Assembly: GCA_004519485.1 (NCBI GenBank)
Contig: CP038106.1
Location: forward strand, 124,001 to 188,000
DNA length: 64,000 nt
From: Nannochloropsis oceanica
Lineage: Eukaryota > Sar > Eustigmatophyceae > Eustigmatales > Monodopsidaceae
Direction: 5' to 3'
Shown here: positions 14,322-25,508 of the stretch, in pieces
Numbering within the stretch: position 1 is the first letter of the stretch
How the letters are laid out: each line of letters opens with the position of its first letter
Made by a program: the position numbers and the translations under genes
Notes under the pieces: model-generated
Database searches by the model: none
Told to the model about the DNA's origin: nothing
Seen by the model: only the letters and a program-made list of their open reading frames with translations

Positions 14322-16853
14322 TCACCACTCCCTCCCTCCCGCCCTCCTGCCCTTTCTCCTCAGGTCGTGCATGATCCCAGCAATAGAGACGTTGAGGGCC
14401 TGCAGCCGGTCGTCGAGCCGCTGCTGTCGTAAGCGTCGGTCTGCCCAGGATAGAGAGGAGGAGGAAGAGGAGGAGGAGAATGAGGAGGTGGGGGAAGCGG
14501 GGGAGGAGGAGGAGAAGGAGGAGGAGGAAGGAGGAGGCAAGTAGGAGGAGAGCGGGTTGCGGCTTTGTGGTTGTCGCTGCTGCTGCTGCTGCTGCCGTTC
14601 TATGATGGGAATTATCCTCTTGCCCGTTTCATTCCTGCTGTAGCTGCTGCTGCTGCTGCTGCTGCCGCCGCTTATCTTCTGCGAATGAGACGAGAGCTTC
14701 AAGGAAGATGCAGAGAAGGGCGAAGGGCGGGAGGGAAGGCGGGGGGGAGGACGGGAAGGAGGGAGGGCGCCATCGACAACAATACCCTCGGTCATTTCCT
14801 GTATCAACGCCTCGATCGCCAGCAGCTCCTTCCACCCGCCGTCCTCCTCTTCCTCTCCCTTCGCCTTCCTTCCCTTCTTGGCCTCCATTTTCCCGTCCCC
14901 TTCTGCTCGGGCATGTTGTGAGAGGCAGGTGGGCGGGAGGGAAGGAGGGAAGGAGGGAGAAAGGGAGCGGCGGAGTGGCAGGGGGCCATCTTCTAGGAAG
15001 CGTGGCAGATTGCTTTGCAAAGTGATGTTGCTGCTGCTGCTGCTGCTGCAGTTATAGCTGTTGTTGTTGTTGTTGCTGCTGCTGAATAAGGGCGCGATAA
15101 ATTTTGGGATCGGTCGGGGAGGAGAAAAGGAAAGGGAAGAAGGGAGAGAGGGAGGAGGGAGGGGGGGTGGGAGGGCGGGCCAGGCCTCGGCCTCGCCACC
15201 CCCCACCTCTTCGATAAGCATGGAACTGTCTCCTGTCAGTTGCATGCGCCACCTCCCACCATCATCTGAGGGAGTAGGCGTAGGAGCAGGAGCACCAAAA
15301 GCAGGAGTAGGCATAGGAGCAGGAGCAGCAGGGGTTGAAGAAACGCCAGGAGTGCTGCTGGTGCTTGTGCTGGTGCCGGTGCTGCTACTGATACAATCAT
15401 CCCCCCTGCTGAGTTCCGGTTTGGCCTTCGTCGTCTTCGTCGTTGTCGTCCTGACGCCTGTCTCAAAGCTGGGGCCCGTCAGAAAAGCTCCTCCTTCCTC
15501 CCTCCCTTCCTCCTCCCCTTCCTCCTCCTCAGCTATGGCTGCGTCTTCTTCTTTCTCCTCCGCCTTCCCTTTCCCCACTTTATCCACCATCCGCATGAAG
15601 GGTTTGGAAAGAGATGATTGGGCGTATGGCGATGACGGGGACGAAGGAAACAAGGAGGGGGAGGATGAGGAGGATGAGGAGCTGGAGGAGGGCGACATCG
15701 GACGGAAAGAAGGAACCGGAACAGCAGCAGCAGCAGCAAAATCAGTGGTGCGGATTGCACCGGCTGATATATCGGTTTCCAGATGCTGGAGGTTCTCCTC
15801 ATGCTCATTCCCTGTCTCCCCTTTCTTCCTCTCAATTGTTGACTGCGCGGTGCCTGCCAGCGGGGAGAACACAGCCCCTCCACCTTCGAGCTCCTGCTGC
15901 TGCTGGTGCCGCGGCGGCTGTGGCTCCTGACATTGCTGTACATCATCTTCTTGCCTTTTGTCTTCCTCCATTGGGGGTGGTGGCGATGTAGCACGTGCAA
16001 ACGGCGGCCCATCCCGCTCCTCCACCGACACAGGCGCATTCAAATCTACCCACCACCCCTCCTCCTTCTCCTTCCCAATATCCTTCCTTCTTCCCTCCTC
16101 CTTGTCCCTCGCCCCTTTCAATCGCTCTTCCCACAAGATCGCTAAATCTTCTTCGTACTTCATTCTCCTTGCTTTCCTCTCCTCCTCCACCGCCCTGCAG
16201 TCGGTCCCCCGGGGCATCCACCCCTCCTCCCCAGTGTCGGATTCCCTCTGTCCTCCCTTCCCTCCCTCCTTTCCTCCCCCTCTACCGTTACCACCGCGGC
16301 TTCGGCGAGCATTATCCAGGTAACTTGAGTGAGCTGTTTGCCATGCCTCCATGCGTGCGGTGTCACTTTCGCAGTTTATCTGTTTTGGTGCCGGTGGTGA
16401 CGATAACGAAGGAGGGCAGGAGGAGCAGGAGGAAGATAAGGTGGAGGGTCTACCGCGTTTTTGGTCGGGAACGGGCCAGGCAAAATGGACAGGCACATTA
16501 GAATACCATTCTCGGTGGTAGATGCGCGTGAGGAGGGCTTCTTGAGTTTCCATACCGGCAGGCGGGGAATGGCGGGAGGCAGAGGCAGGAGAATGGGGGG
16601 AGGAGGAAGTCGAAGGAGGCGGAAGAACCAGCTTGGGACTCCAGCGGGAGGAAGAGGATGACGAAGGACGTACCTGCTGCTTTTGTGGGTCGGCGTCCTG
16701 GTGTAATGTGTGTGCGGATGAGACCGGCGTCAAAGGGAAAAGGCGGGGGGAGGGGTACAGGAAGGGATGGAGGGAGGAAGTTCTGACCTCTGCAGCGACG
16801 GGGCATAGAGATGTGCCAATCAGTCCGGCCGGCGATGCATGGCGCTTATACAT
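14322..16853 (-). CDS. Large low-complexity protein of unknown function
   Basis: Not recognised. From an ATG at 16853 (MYKRHASPAGLIG) the frame stays open for 843 residues. Content: a modest N-terminal island (TRIYHREWYSNVPVHFAWPVP), a charged helical region (MKYEEDLAILWEERLKGARD), acidic and Ser/Pro-rich stretches, the island FSKPFMRMVDKVGKG-like near the middle, and a C-terminus with DRRLRQQRLDDRLQALNVSI that could be helical. Possible small introns lie near the 5' end: GTCAGA after the codons for CPVAAE, with an AG before DADPQKQQ. The frame passes through them unbroken, so the model is provisional. The 5' flank carries a Z-DNA-type repeat. Confidence 0.5.
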   Translation of the reverse strand: MYKRHASPAGLIGTSLCPVAAEVRTSSLHPFLYPSPRLFPLTPVSSAHTLHQDADPQKQQVRPSSSSSSRWSPKLVLPPPSTSSSPHSPASASRHSPPAGMETQEALLTRIYHREWYSNVPVHFAWPVPDQKRGRPSTLSSSCSSCPPSLSSPPAPKQINCESDTARMEAWQTAHSSYLDNARRSRGGNGRGGGKEGGKGGQRESDTGEEGWMPRGTDCRAVEEERKARRMKYEEDLAILWEERLKGARDKEEGRRKDIGKEKEEGWWVDLNAPVSVEERDGPPFARATSPPPPMEEDKRQEDDVQQCQEPQPPRHQQQQELEGGGAVFSPLAGTAQSTIERKKGETGNEHEENLQHLETDISAGAIRTTDFAAAAAVPVPSFRPMSPSSSSSSSSSSPSLFPSSPSSPYAQSSLSKPFMRMVDKVGKGKAEEKEEDAAIAEEEEGEEEGREEGGAFLTGPSFETGVRTTTTKTTKAKPELSRGDDCISSSTGTSTSTSSTPGVSSTPAAPAPMPTPAFGAPAPTPTPSDDGGRWRMQLTGDSSMLIEEVGGGEAEAWPALPPPLPPPSLPSSLSFSPPRPIPKFIAPLFSSSNNNNNSYNCSSSSSSNITLQSNLPRFLEDGPLPLRRSLSPSFPPSLPPTCLSQHARAEGDGKMEAKKGRKAKGEEEEDGGWKELLAIEALIQEMTEGIVVDGALPPSRPPPRLPSRPSPFSASSLKLSSHSQKISGGSSSSSSSYSRNETGKRIIPIIERQQQQQQRQPQSRNPLSSYLPPPSSSSFSSSSPASPTSSFSSSSSSSSLSWADRRLRQQRLDDRLQALNVSIAGIMHDLRRKGRRAGGREW

Positions 16854-16898
16854 GGTGAGGTTTCCTGTAGTTAGTTGCGTGCATGTGCGTGCGTGCGC

Positions 16899-16957
<59 letters not shown>

Positions 16958-17509
16958 GGGTGGGCCTTTGGACTTCCACATGAGCCGTTTTCCCATGTGA
17001 AGTTGAGATGGGCCTCAGGCTCACTTACTTCTTCCCCTCGCTTTATTGCAAGCCTGTGTGGAGCTCGTCGCAGCGACAGAACACGCAGATAATCCAGCAT
17101 GTTGGTTTGAGGTTAGGGTTAAAAGGGTATATAATCTCCGTACTCGAGATGGAGACACCCAAGCGCAAGCAAAGCATCATCCCCCTTCTCTTACCGACAG
17201 CAAACAGAGATCGAGCCCGACTCCAGCCTCATGCATCCTCACCTGCTCTCCTGTCACATTATTTTACGTTCTTGAAACTATTTTGCTTTATGCCAGAAGT
17301 CTACAAACCTCCTTGGATTTCACATGTTATTTTTGTCCCTATAAATTGGCGTGTTCTGGAAACAGGTGACTAGCCTCCTCCCGGTTAGCCCCTTCTATAT
17401 ACAGACAGTCTAGCCCTCTACGTCTCCTCTGCCTCCTTCCCTCCTTCCCTCCCTCCTTTCTTTCCTTCTTTCTCCTTCCTTCCTTCCTTCCTTCCTACCT
17501 TCCTTCCCT
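16854..17509. other. Upstream spacer between two minus-strand genes
   Basis: It contains the alternating purine-pyrimidine tract just upstream of the 14322-16853 gene, then about 350 bp of mixed sequence and C/T-rich runs (17430-17510) before the stop of the membrane-protein gene. No gene supported. Confidence 0.5.
16876..16954. repeat. CG/TG dinucleotide tract with Z-DNA potential
   Basis: 79 bp of uninterrupted alternating pyrimidine-purine: first TGCGTGCATG, then about 11 CG steps, then about 20 TG steps. It ends about 23 bp upstream of the proposed start of the minus-strand gene. Confidence 0.9.
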
Positions 17510-19563
17510 TCACCCCCGCTGCCCACGCGGCAGCCTCCGTACAGGAGATGAAGACGGAGACGTGTTCAATGGCCTTCGCTCTCCTCCCATAGACTGTCCA
17601 TATGTCTCTCCCTCCATCTCAACCTCCTCCCCTTCTTCCCACTGGGCACTGTGGCGCGTGAAAGGGGAGAGATCACGCATCTGCACCTCGCCCGTGGGGG
17701 GAATGACCCTTGTGCCTCTGTGCGGCTGGGGGTGGAGATCCTTTAAATCAAGAAGAGGAGGGGCATTGAGTAAGGATGACATGTCTCTGCGATGTCGGAT
17801 TTAATTTTTGTCCTCGAAATGAAAAGGGATTCAGATCCTCCCTTTGCCCTCCCTCCTTCCCTCCTTCCCTCTTTCCCTCCCTTCCCTCTCTCTCACCTTG
17901 TCGATTCCCTTCCTCCCCTTCTCAACGGCTTTCTCTGCGTACCCTCCAAACACCGTGCAAGCCATGTACAGGGAAACGGGGCACACAACAGCCGCAGCCA
18001 AACACGAGAACAGAGCCAGGTACCATCCCCAGGTCAAGGTCATGCGCAGGTTGTTCACTTCGACGTAGGCGGTGGAGAAGTACTGGGAGGGGGGAGGAGG
18101 GAGGGAGGGAGGAGGGAGGGAGGGAGGGAGGGAGGAAGCAAGCGGGGAGGAGAAGGATAAGGAGACATTACCCCACATCCAATAGCAGCCCGGGATCTGT
18201 TTCATCTCATCCTTGACCAGCCTCACTGCCGAGAAGTAGTTTCTTTTCAATCTCCCTTCCTCCCCTCCTCCCTCCCTCCTTTCCTTCATTCCCTCCTTTC
18301 CTCCCTCCCTCCCTCCCTCCCTCCCTCCCTACCTCTTCTAAAGTATTCTTGATCATGATCCAGCTCCAGCCCATCATCGAACCCGCCACCACCTGTCCAA
18401 GAGAAATACATGCGAGCGCGTACAAAAGATGGCGGAAGTTCCTGAGGGAGGGAGGGAGGGAGCGGCAAAAATGTAAGGAGGTGGCAAGGCGAGCACATAT
18501 GAGCGGTTAGAGCGGAAGTCCACTTGATCTCGGAGAATCTGTTCCTCCCCTCCCCTCCCTCCCTCCCTCCCTCCCGTCGCCCCGTACGTTTTCTGCCTTG
18601 GGCGTGCAAAGACGGCCGTTACTGAGAGAATGAAGGCCAGCGCCAGGTACACGAGAGTCGATATAAGCACCTTAGCCTGTAGCTCGCACAGACGCCGCTG
18701 AGTCTCGGATGGCATGTCCTGGGTGATGCCGTCGCACCTGACGAGGGCGTCGAGAGGGAGGAAGGGTGAGAGGGAGGGAGGGAGGGAGGGAGGGAGGAAG
18801 GGGGAGACGCACTTTATTACTACGGACCAGATTTCCCCCTCAATAGATCGTAATGAATGACGGAGGGAAGGAAGGAGGGAAGGAAGGAAGGAGGAAGGGA
18901 GAGAGGGAGGGTTTGTTCACCAGTGGTGGTAGCCGTCTTGCCGGAAGATCTCCTGGTCCATCTCGGTAATAATGCTTTGCGTCGTCCTTAGAAAGCCAAA
19001 CGTGAAGATGCTCGTGATCTCGATGTAGTTTCCCTCCACGTCCTCAAAAATGACCAGTTTTCGTTTGCCGAACCAATTAATGCCTGAGAGGGGGGGGGGA
19101 AAGGAAGGAAGGAAGGAGAGCGGGAGGGAGGGAGGGAGGGAGGGAGGGAGGGTTGAGCATGAGGAGAGGGGCATCCCTCTCTCGTGCAAAAAAATGCTTC
19201 GACTACAACCATACACCTTATGCCGCACTGATTTACGCCAGAGCGACCTCTGTTGTTGAAACGGGCCATGGCGCATGAACATACACGTCTGTGCTCCTTG
19301 CGCTACCTCTCGTCTTCTCTCCTCCTCCCTCCCTCTCCTCCTCTAGCTCTCTCTACCGATTCGATGTTTCCCTCACCTGGTATGAAGACCGACAGTAGGA
19401 TACAGACCATCGAGGATATGGACAGAAAAGTGACTAAAGGAATCGTTCGACAAGATGGAGGGTGCGAAGACGGGAGGGTGTGTGTGATGAGCTCGCGTGA
19501 CTCCCCCTTGGACAATATGGATTAAAACGCACCTAATGCCCGCAACCCCTGTCTTTGCACCAT
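17510..19563 (-). CDS. Four-pass membrane protein with claudin/Sur7-like topology
   Basis: Exons 19533-19563, 19377-19433, 18921-19083, 18588-18737 and 18333-18441 join in phase. The first two give MVQRQGLRAL then VTFLSISSMVCILLSVFIPG (TM1). A long extracellular loop follows (INWFGKRKLVIFEDVEGNY ... GYHHWCDGITQDM) with Cys pairs. Then come TM2 (VLISTLVYLALAFILSVTAV) and TM3 (LLYALACISLGQVVAGSMMG). Downstream pieces carry NYFSAVRLVKDEMKQIPGCYW, TM4 (WGWYLALFSCLAAAVVCPVS, exon to 17897) and a hydrophilic tail (17510-17740). The joins between 17.9 and 18.33 kb could not be made phase-consistent by eye, so a splice site there is misread or a base is wrong. TM1, a long loop with Cys, and three more helices recall claudin/PMP22/Sur7 tetraspans, but no signature fixes the family. 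Confidence 0.65.
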
Positions 19564-20144
19564 GGTAGCTGTTAGCCTTTTCCTGTTGCCTTATAGGTGT
19601 GTGGAAAGCATTCACATGCCCTGGTGACCTAGGAATGCAAATAAATATGTGCAGCCGGGCGCCTTTCCGTCCTCGCCAGCCCGTCGCCTGTGTAAGAAGA
19701 GGGAGTGCAAAGTAAAGCAGAGAGACGTGTGAGCACGCCGCCGGTGCAAGAACCGCAGCATCTCAGCTACAACGATCTATCAGCCACGATAAGCACTGGC
19801 ACAAGGCGGAAGTGGTAGGGTTCGGGAAGACACAGAGGACAAGCAAAAATTTTGTCGTCCGAGCGAGTGCTGGCGTACGACGCATGGTATGTGTCGTGAC
19901 GTACTGCCAAGACATAAAAAATGCAGGGTTAATACATGCTTCCGACAGCCCCTTTCTTTTCCTCCTTTCGAAAGTTCAATAGATGACGGCAGGATAAAAA
20001 CAAGGAAACACAACCTTAACCCAACGGGGATCTGTGATTGCTATTTTCATTATATTTTTGACGTGCATTTCGTGTTCTCGGCATCATGGCGCCTTCCATT
20101 GCCCTCTCCTCCTCCCTCTTAGAGTCCCTCTGTCACGAGTCCGC
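19564..20144. other. Spacer upstream of the four-pass membrane gene
   Basis: Between the start of the membrane-protein gene and the stop of the disulfide isomerase gene, both on the minus strand. It likely holds the promoter of the former and the 3' untranslated region of the latter. No gene seen. Confidence 0.5.
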
Positions 20145-22849
20145 CTACTCGTTTTTCTTCGCCCCTGCATCCTTCTCTTTATCATCCAACACACCCTCCT
20201 CCCTCACTCCTTTCCCTGTCTTCTTCGTCTCATCCTCCTGCTCTGCCTTACCCTCCACCCGCCTCACCCCCCCAACTCGTTCCCGGCGCAGTTCCTCCTC
20301 CTCCTCGTCATTCCCCACCCCACCTCCTAAGCAGAGGGCAATCAACCAGCCTAACGGCAATAGAAGACCCAGAGACCAAGGCCACATATCAGACAACCGG
20401 CTCCAGAGTGCTGCTGGCATGCCGCCGAGAAATCCCTGCCTCTTTGCCGGGACCTGTGTGGGGCAGAGAGGAAAGGAGGGGAAGAAGGTAAGGAGAAGAA
20501 GACAAAGAAGGAGGCGTAGTGAAGGCTTATTAAATAAAATAAATGAGCGGGTGATACACGCCCAGAGGAGGGGATGAAAAGTTCCCCCGTTTTCCCTCCC
20601 TCCCCCCCCCCTCCCCCCCCCCCACTCCCTCCCTCCCTCCCTCCTTCCCTCCCTTCCTTCCTCCCTTGTCACCTTGCCCTCCACCACATCCACCAAAAAC
20701 GCTCCCATCGACTCCATCGCCGCCTCCCCTTCAACAAACTCCATTCCCTTACACCCCATCCCACCATCCCCTCCCATGGCCCAGTATCTCTCAGAGGGGA
20801 AATCGAGGACAAAGAAGGAGGGGAGCTCCGTCTTGGCGATGCCGAAATTCTAAAGAGGGAGGGAGGGAGGAAGGGAGGGTGGGAGAAAGGATGAGTGGGA
20901 TATTGTGAGAAGGAGCAAGCGAGGGAAGAATGGACGTGTCTTGCCAAAGCCCGCCTACCTCACAGCATCCGGCCAGCCCACCAGCTGCACTCACGCCCAT
21001 GCCCTCCTTTCCTCCCTCCCTCCTTCCCTCCCTCCTCCCCTCCCTCCCTCCCTACCTTGACAAAGCCAGCCCACCTCACTCCATCCAACCAGCCCATCAC
21101 CAGGTCCCTTTGCACGTATGGCTGAAGGTACGGCAACCGCGCCATGTCCTTCAGCATTTCGAGGTAGGCTTCTGTAACGGCTGGAGAGCCGTTAGGGTCC
21201 ACAACGGCGATGACTAGCAACTGGGGAGGAATGGAGGTAATGGTGAAGCATTAGGTGTGAGATGTACAGTTGAACCCTTCTTTTATTTCATGGCCGTCTT
21301 CGCAACCTCCCTCCCTCCCTCCCTCTTTCCCTCCCTCCCTCCCTCCCGCCCTACCTTGCCCAAGCTGCCAAGCTGCCGGAAGTTGTGTCCTCCCAAGGGA
21401 GAGAGGAGGGGGTGATTGTTACTCCTTACCCACTGCTGGATCGTCTTGGCGTCCGTGAGGGAGAGTGGGGAGGAGGTGGAGGAAGAGGAGGAGGAGACAG
21501 GGAAGTAGACGGGTGGCTCCTCCCCTCTCTCCTTCCCTCCCTCAACCTTAGCAAGGAAGAAGCCCGAAGGGCTGAGAGGCGGGTTGCTAAGGAGGGAGGA
21601 AAGGAGATAGGGAAGGAGGAAGGGAAGGAGGGGAGGAAGGGAGGGCGAGGGAGGGGAAGAGATCGATAAATGGCCCTACAGCAGCAGGTAAACCATCCCT
21701 CCCCCGATCCCTCCCTCCATCTCTCCCTCCCCTCCATCCCCTTTCTCCCTACCTGAAGAGCTGCTTCCCTTTCCCCTTCTCGAGCGCCTCTTTCCCCACC
21801 AGGCCAAAGGACGCAGTGGTCCTCATTGCCCTTGCAACTGCCATGAATGCCCTCTCCTCCTCCTCCTCCCCCTTGCCCTTACCCCCCCCCTCCCTCCGGC
21901 CCAGCACGAAGCCCACGCCGGGCGCAGGGAGGGAGCGAAGATAGGAGGAGAGGGCTTCAGGGGTGGGAAGGGGGAGGGCGGGAGGGAGGGCGAGGCGGGT
22001 GGCGAGGTCCATGATTCCCTCCTTCGTTCGAGGGCCCTCGTAGTTGCTGATCGTGCCGACGGTCTGAGGGAGAGGGAGGGGGGGAAGGAGGGAAGGAGGG
22101 AAAGGTATCTGAGAAAATCCGTGCATCGCATTTCATGTCCTTCCTCGTCTTCCGTTCCTCCCTCCTTCCCTCCTTCCCTCCTTCCCTTCTCACCTCCCCT
22201 GCCTCCTTTTGGGGCGGCATGAGGATCTTGAGGGTCGGGAAGCCGGAGACCCCAAACTCCTTGCCGAGCTTGGTGTGGACAGTGGCGTCGACCTACACAA
22301 AAGGAAAGGGGTGGGAAAGATGGAAGATGGGTGTCAGAAGGGAAGGAGGGGAAGAAGGCTAATGGATAATATTGGCTTCATCTGGATTTGAAAAATGTGC
22401 CAACGGCCTCATTGTCAAGGAGAGGGATTGCGAGGGAGAGAGGCGACGTAGGGAGGGTGGAGAGAAGTGACGCGTGCACACGTACCTTGCCAATGCGCAA
22501 TGAGTCTCTGACTGTGGCAACGACCTCATCAAGGACGGGATCTAGCTTTACGCAATGCCCACACCTTGGGTGGTTGTATGAGGAGGGCAGAAGGAATGTT
22601 GATAAGCCGTAGGAGGGGAAAGAAACGACGAGAGAGGAGAATGATTCCATCGTACCAAGGGGCATAAAAATCCACAAGCCATGTGTTCCCATCCTCGACG
22701 TTTTCCCGGAAGTTGGCTGCAGTCAATGTGATAACGCCGCTCTCGTCCGCCCCAGCAGCAGCCTGCATGGAAGGGAGAGGGGCCAGCACAAGGAGGGGGA
22801 GAAGGAGGAGAAGGCCGGCATGGTGCAAGGAGAAGGGAGAGAGCCGCAT
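20145..22849 (-). CDS. TMX-type membrane-anchored protein disulfide isomerase
   Basis: Thiol oxidoreductase of the ER membrane. Eight exons (22656-22849, 22486-22564, 22194-22292, 21753-22063, 21355-21586, 21056-21220, 20673-20849, 20145-20453) join in phase to 521 residues. The start at 22849 (MRLSPFSLHHAG) gives a clean signal peptide. The thioredoxin domain reads WLVDFYAPW then CGHCVKLDPVL, the active-site CGHC being split by the first intron. FGVSGFPTLKIL supplies the cis-Pro. Two thioredoxin-like b domains follow (NFRQLGSLGK / LLVIAVVDPNGS; NFGIAKTELPSFFVLDFPSE). A single membrane segment (WPWSLGLLLPLGWLIALCLG) precedes a charged cytosolic tail ending KKNE, a K-K-x-x ER retrieval signal like that of TMX3. 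Domain order and length fit TMX3. It is divergent with the CCDC61-like gene. Confidence 0.9.
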
Positions 22850-23415
22850 GGCACTTTTACGCTCGCCCTTATTGTGGCGGTATCTCTGTCGTTTTATTTT
22901 TTGTTTGGCAGTGAGACATGAGGCGGGGGAGACGGAGCGAGGCAGGAGGTCGCTTTCACCTTCCTCTCGGTCGTCGCTCAAGATGGTTCAAGCACAGGAG
23001 ACCTCAGCACCCCGTCCACGGGGTTGTGATGCTCTGCACGCGCAAGAATCAGCCTGCTTCGGAATGTACTACAGGCAGCTCTCCCCACGGGTACATCACG
23101 CATTTAAGAGAATAAATCAGAAAACAAATACTCTCCACATTACGGACGGACGACTCATCATCTGACATGGCCCGTTTTTCTTTCTTTTGTCTTCAACACA
23201 TTTTGGAAGCGTCTTTTGGGACAATTTCCACACGTGCACTCACATTTTCGCATCAATGATAGGTAACAATGCCCTACAAGAATTCTGAGGAAGAGATTGC
23301 GGTAGAAGTGAAGCGAGAAGGTTGCCGGGAAGAGGGAAATGGAAATACGCAAGACCATTTTTTTCGCACTAATGCCTCCAAGTCCCTCACCTTTCAAGAC
23401 ATTCGTGTGACAGAG
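22850..23415. promoter_or_regulatory. Divergent intergenic region
   Basis: About 570 bp between the starts of the disulfide isomerase (-) and CCDC61-like (+) genes. Part may be untranslated leader: the CCDC61 frame stays open back to an ATG near 23271. No defined element seen. Confidence 0.4.
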
Positions 23416-24086
23416 ATGCTGACCTTCGGGGGGTAAGGCGTCAAAGAGCTGGATTTTGCTTGTGTATTTGAAGAGAATTTGACATCTGTCCTGCACCTCG
23501 CTTTTGTTTCAGCCTTTCCTTTTTTTTTCGTTTTCCAACCACTCCTCCTCTCCCTCCTCCTTTTCCCCAGACTCCCCCACACACTCAGCGTGCTCGTTGC
23601 CCAGATACCACCCAATACAGAACTTTCTTTGCATATAAGCATTATAAAGCCTGCGCCGGAAAATCAGCGATGGATAGGAGAGTACACGCGTCCATGTACG
23701 TACCAGTGAGGGAAAGAGACAGAAAGATCCCAAAAAAGAATATAAAGTGAGGGCCATACCTTTCCTCAAAAATGTACACGTGGATTTCGTCCCGTTTCTT
23801 TCTGCTTTTGTCGTCCTCCAACCACAGATATAGAGGAACTTATCGGCCGTACTTCCGACAGCAGCCCCGTCTCCTCATTTACCACATTTGTCCGCCTCCT
23901 TGTCAGCACCCTCCACAGCCAATCGCAGGGTGAACGTGGAGTCCAGCAAGGGATAGTCGGAAAGGAAAAGCGCGGAGCAGGGAATATTGAGTGGCCCACA
24001 CCGGAAGAGCTGGAAGGACGCTTGCAGGCCGCCAGGAGGAGGAGGAAGGACACAGGTCCGCTCTCCATGACCACCACCACCAACAT

Positions 24087-24119
<33 letters not shown>

Positions 24120-25508
24120 CAGCAAGCGGTACCTCATTTTGACGCACACAGCGGGTGTATCGCGAGTATGTTCGATAACGAGATCGAGACAGTTGCTTTG
24201 GGAGTCTTGCGTATCACTTCTCACTGTTGCCACGTCTTCTGACATTTCCCATCCGCCTTTCCTTCCCTCTACCTGCAGGTGCACTACCCCCTTCCCCTCC
24301 GCCGTCTCCAGATCAGCTGTGACACAAGTGATCCATCGCCTACTGCTGCCATTTCTTCTCCTACATCTCCCTGTCCATTTGTGCTTTTTGACGCGACAGC
24401 CGCAGGGCAGGTATGTCAGAGGCGAGCGGGAGGCGGAGTGTTAAGATCTGGTGGGTCCTAGATTGACACTAATCTCATCTTTTCCTCCTTTTCTGTTAAT
24501 CCTGTAGATGACTCAAGCACTCATGCTTGATCTTCCACAGGAAAGCAGCAGTAGCGATAGCATGGAGAAGCATCTTCCTTCCGGCCCTTACTCCGCATCC
24601 CCTCCCCCTCCTCCCCCTCCTTCGCCTCCCCTTCCTATTCCTTCTCCGGATCCTGCTCTCCTCCCTCTATCACAGACTGCAAGACCCGAGGAGGTAAGTT
24701 GACACACGGAAACAAACCGGACGTGTCGTGTCTTCTTTGTGCGTTTCTTTTGACCATGATCCTGACCCTAATCCCCTCTGTCCGCAGGCAAAGCAGGCCC
24801 TCCTGATCGACAACAGCTGCTTAAAGCAAGCGGAACCTCCTTCCTTCCCTTTCGCTGTGCCTTCTGTTCTTCCCCCTCGTTCTCATCTCCCTCCCCCCCT
24901 TCTCACGCTGGACCGACAACGCTCGGGCAGTGCGCCGGCCAAAGAGGGAGGTAGCGATCGCATCGCTACGCAAAGTTCCCTCCGCCGCGCAAAGGAGGCG
25001 GCTTACCGAAAGAAGATCCAGAGATTAGAGGTATGTACGTATACATACCGACCTCCTCTGCCCCCATCTTCTTCTCTTCTTATCTCCATTCATCCATCTC
25101 TTACTTCCTTGGGCCTGACTTAAAATACAGATTGCACTCGTCCGAGAAAAGCGAGAGGCGCAAAGTCTTCACCTCCAGCACATGAAAGAGATGGCCAACA
25201 TCCTCAAGCACCAAGAGGTCAAATGCGCCTGTCGCATCAGTCGTGCCCAGGTGTTTCCCATCAATACCGATGCTCTCTCGGAGAGTCGTACTCCCCCGAA
25301 ACAGGCGAGCGTATTGGAGGAAGGACGGTTTCCAACGGGCCCCAGCCAAGTCGTCGTTCCTCCTACTGCTTCTCCTCACTCTACTCCTGCTGCAGGGGAG
25401 AGAGCAGGAATGCGGGTCATAAGCCTCCTTCCTTACCTTTTTCTCTTCCTTCTCCTAGCACTGGCGATTGTCTTGATTATTGTGCTGGCGCAAGGGCTCA
25501 TGATGTAG
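23416..25508 (+). CDS. CCDC61: CCDC61/VFL3-like protein with C-terminal membrane anchor
   Basis: Seven exons (23416-23432, 23571-23695, 23828-24165, 24279-24410, 24508-24693, 24788-25030, 25131-25508) join in phase to 472 residues. The N-terminal head matches CCDC61, an XRCC4-fold basal-body/centrosome protein: MLTFGGLPHTLSVLV; ENQRWIGEYTRPYIEELIGRT (family: QWRGEFD..YIEDLT.KTG); and SKRYLILTHTAGVSRVHYPLP, which aligns residue for residue with the family's SKRYLILIYSVEFDRIHYPLP. Then come a Ser/Pro-rich linker, a coiled coil (KIQRLEIALVREKREAQSL) and, unlike known CCDC61, a hydrophobic C-terminus (VISLLPYLFLFLLLALAIVL) of tail-anchor type. VFL3 in Chlamydomonas controls basal-body number. The start may instead be the in-frame ATG near 23271. 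The anchor suggests attachment to a membrane (inference). Confidence 0.8.

Noticed and set aside
23766-24284. 172-residue minus-strand frame with a Leu run
   Set aside because: Antisense to exon 3 of the CCDC61-like gene; the Leu run comes from its CAG-type Ser tract.
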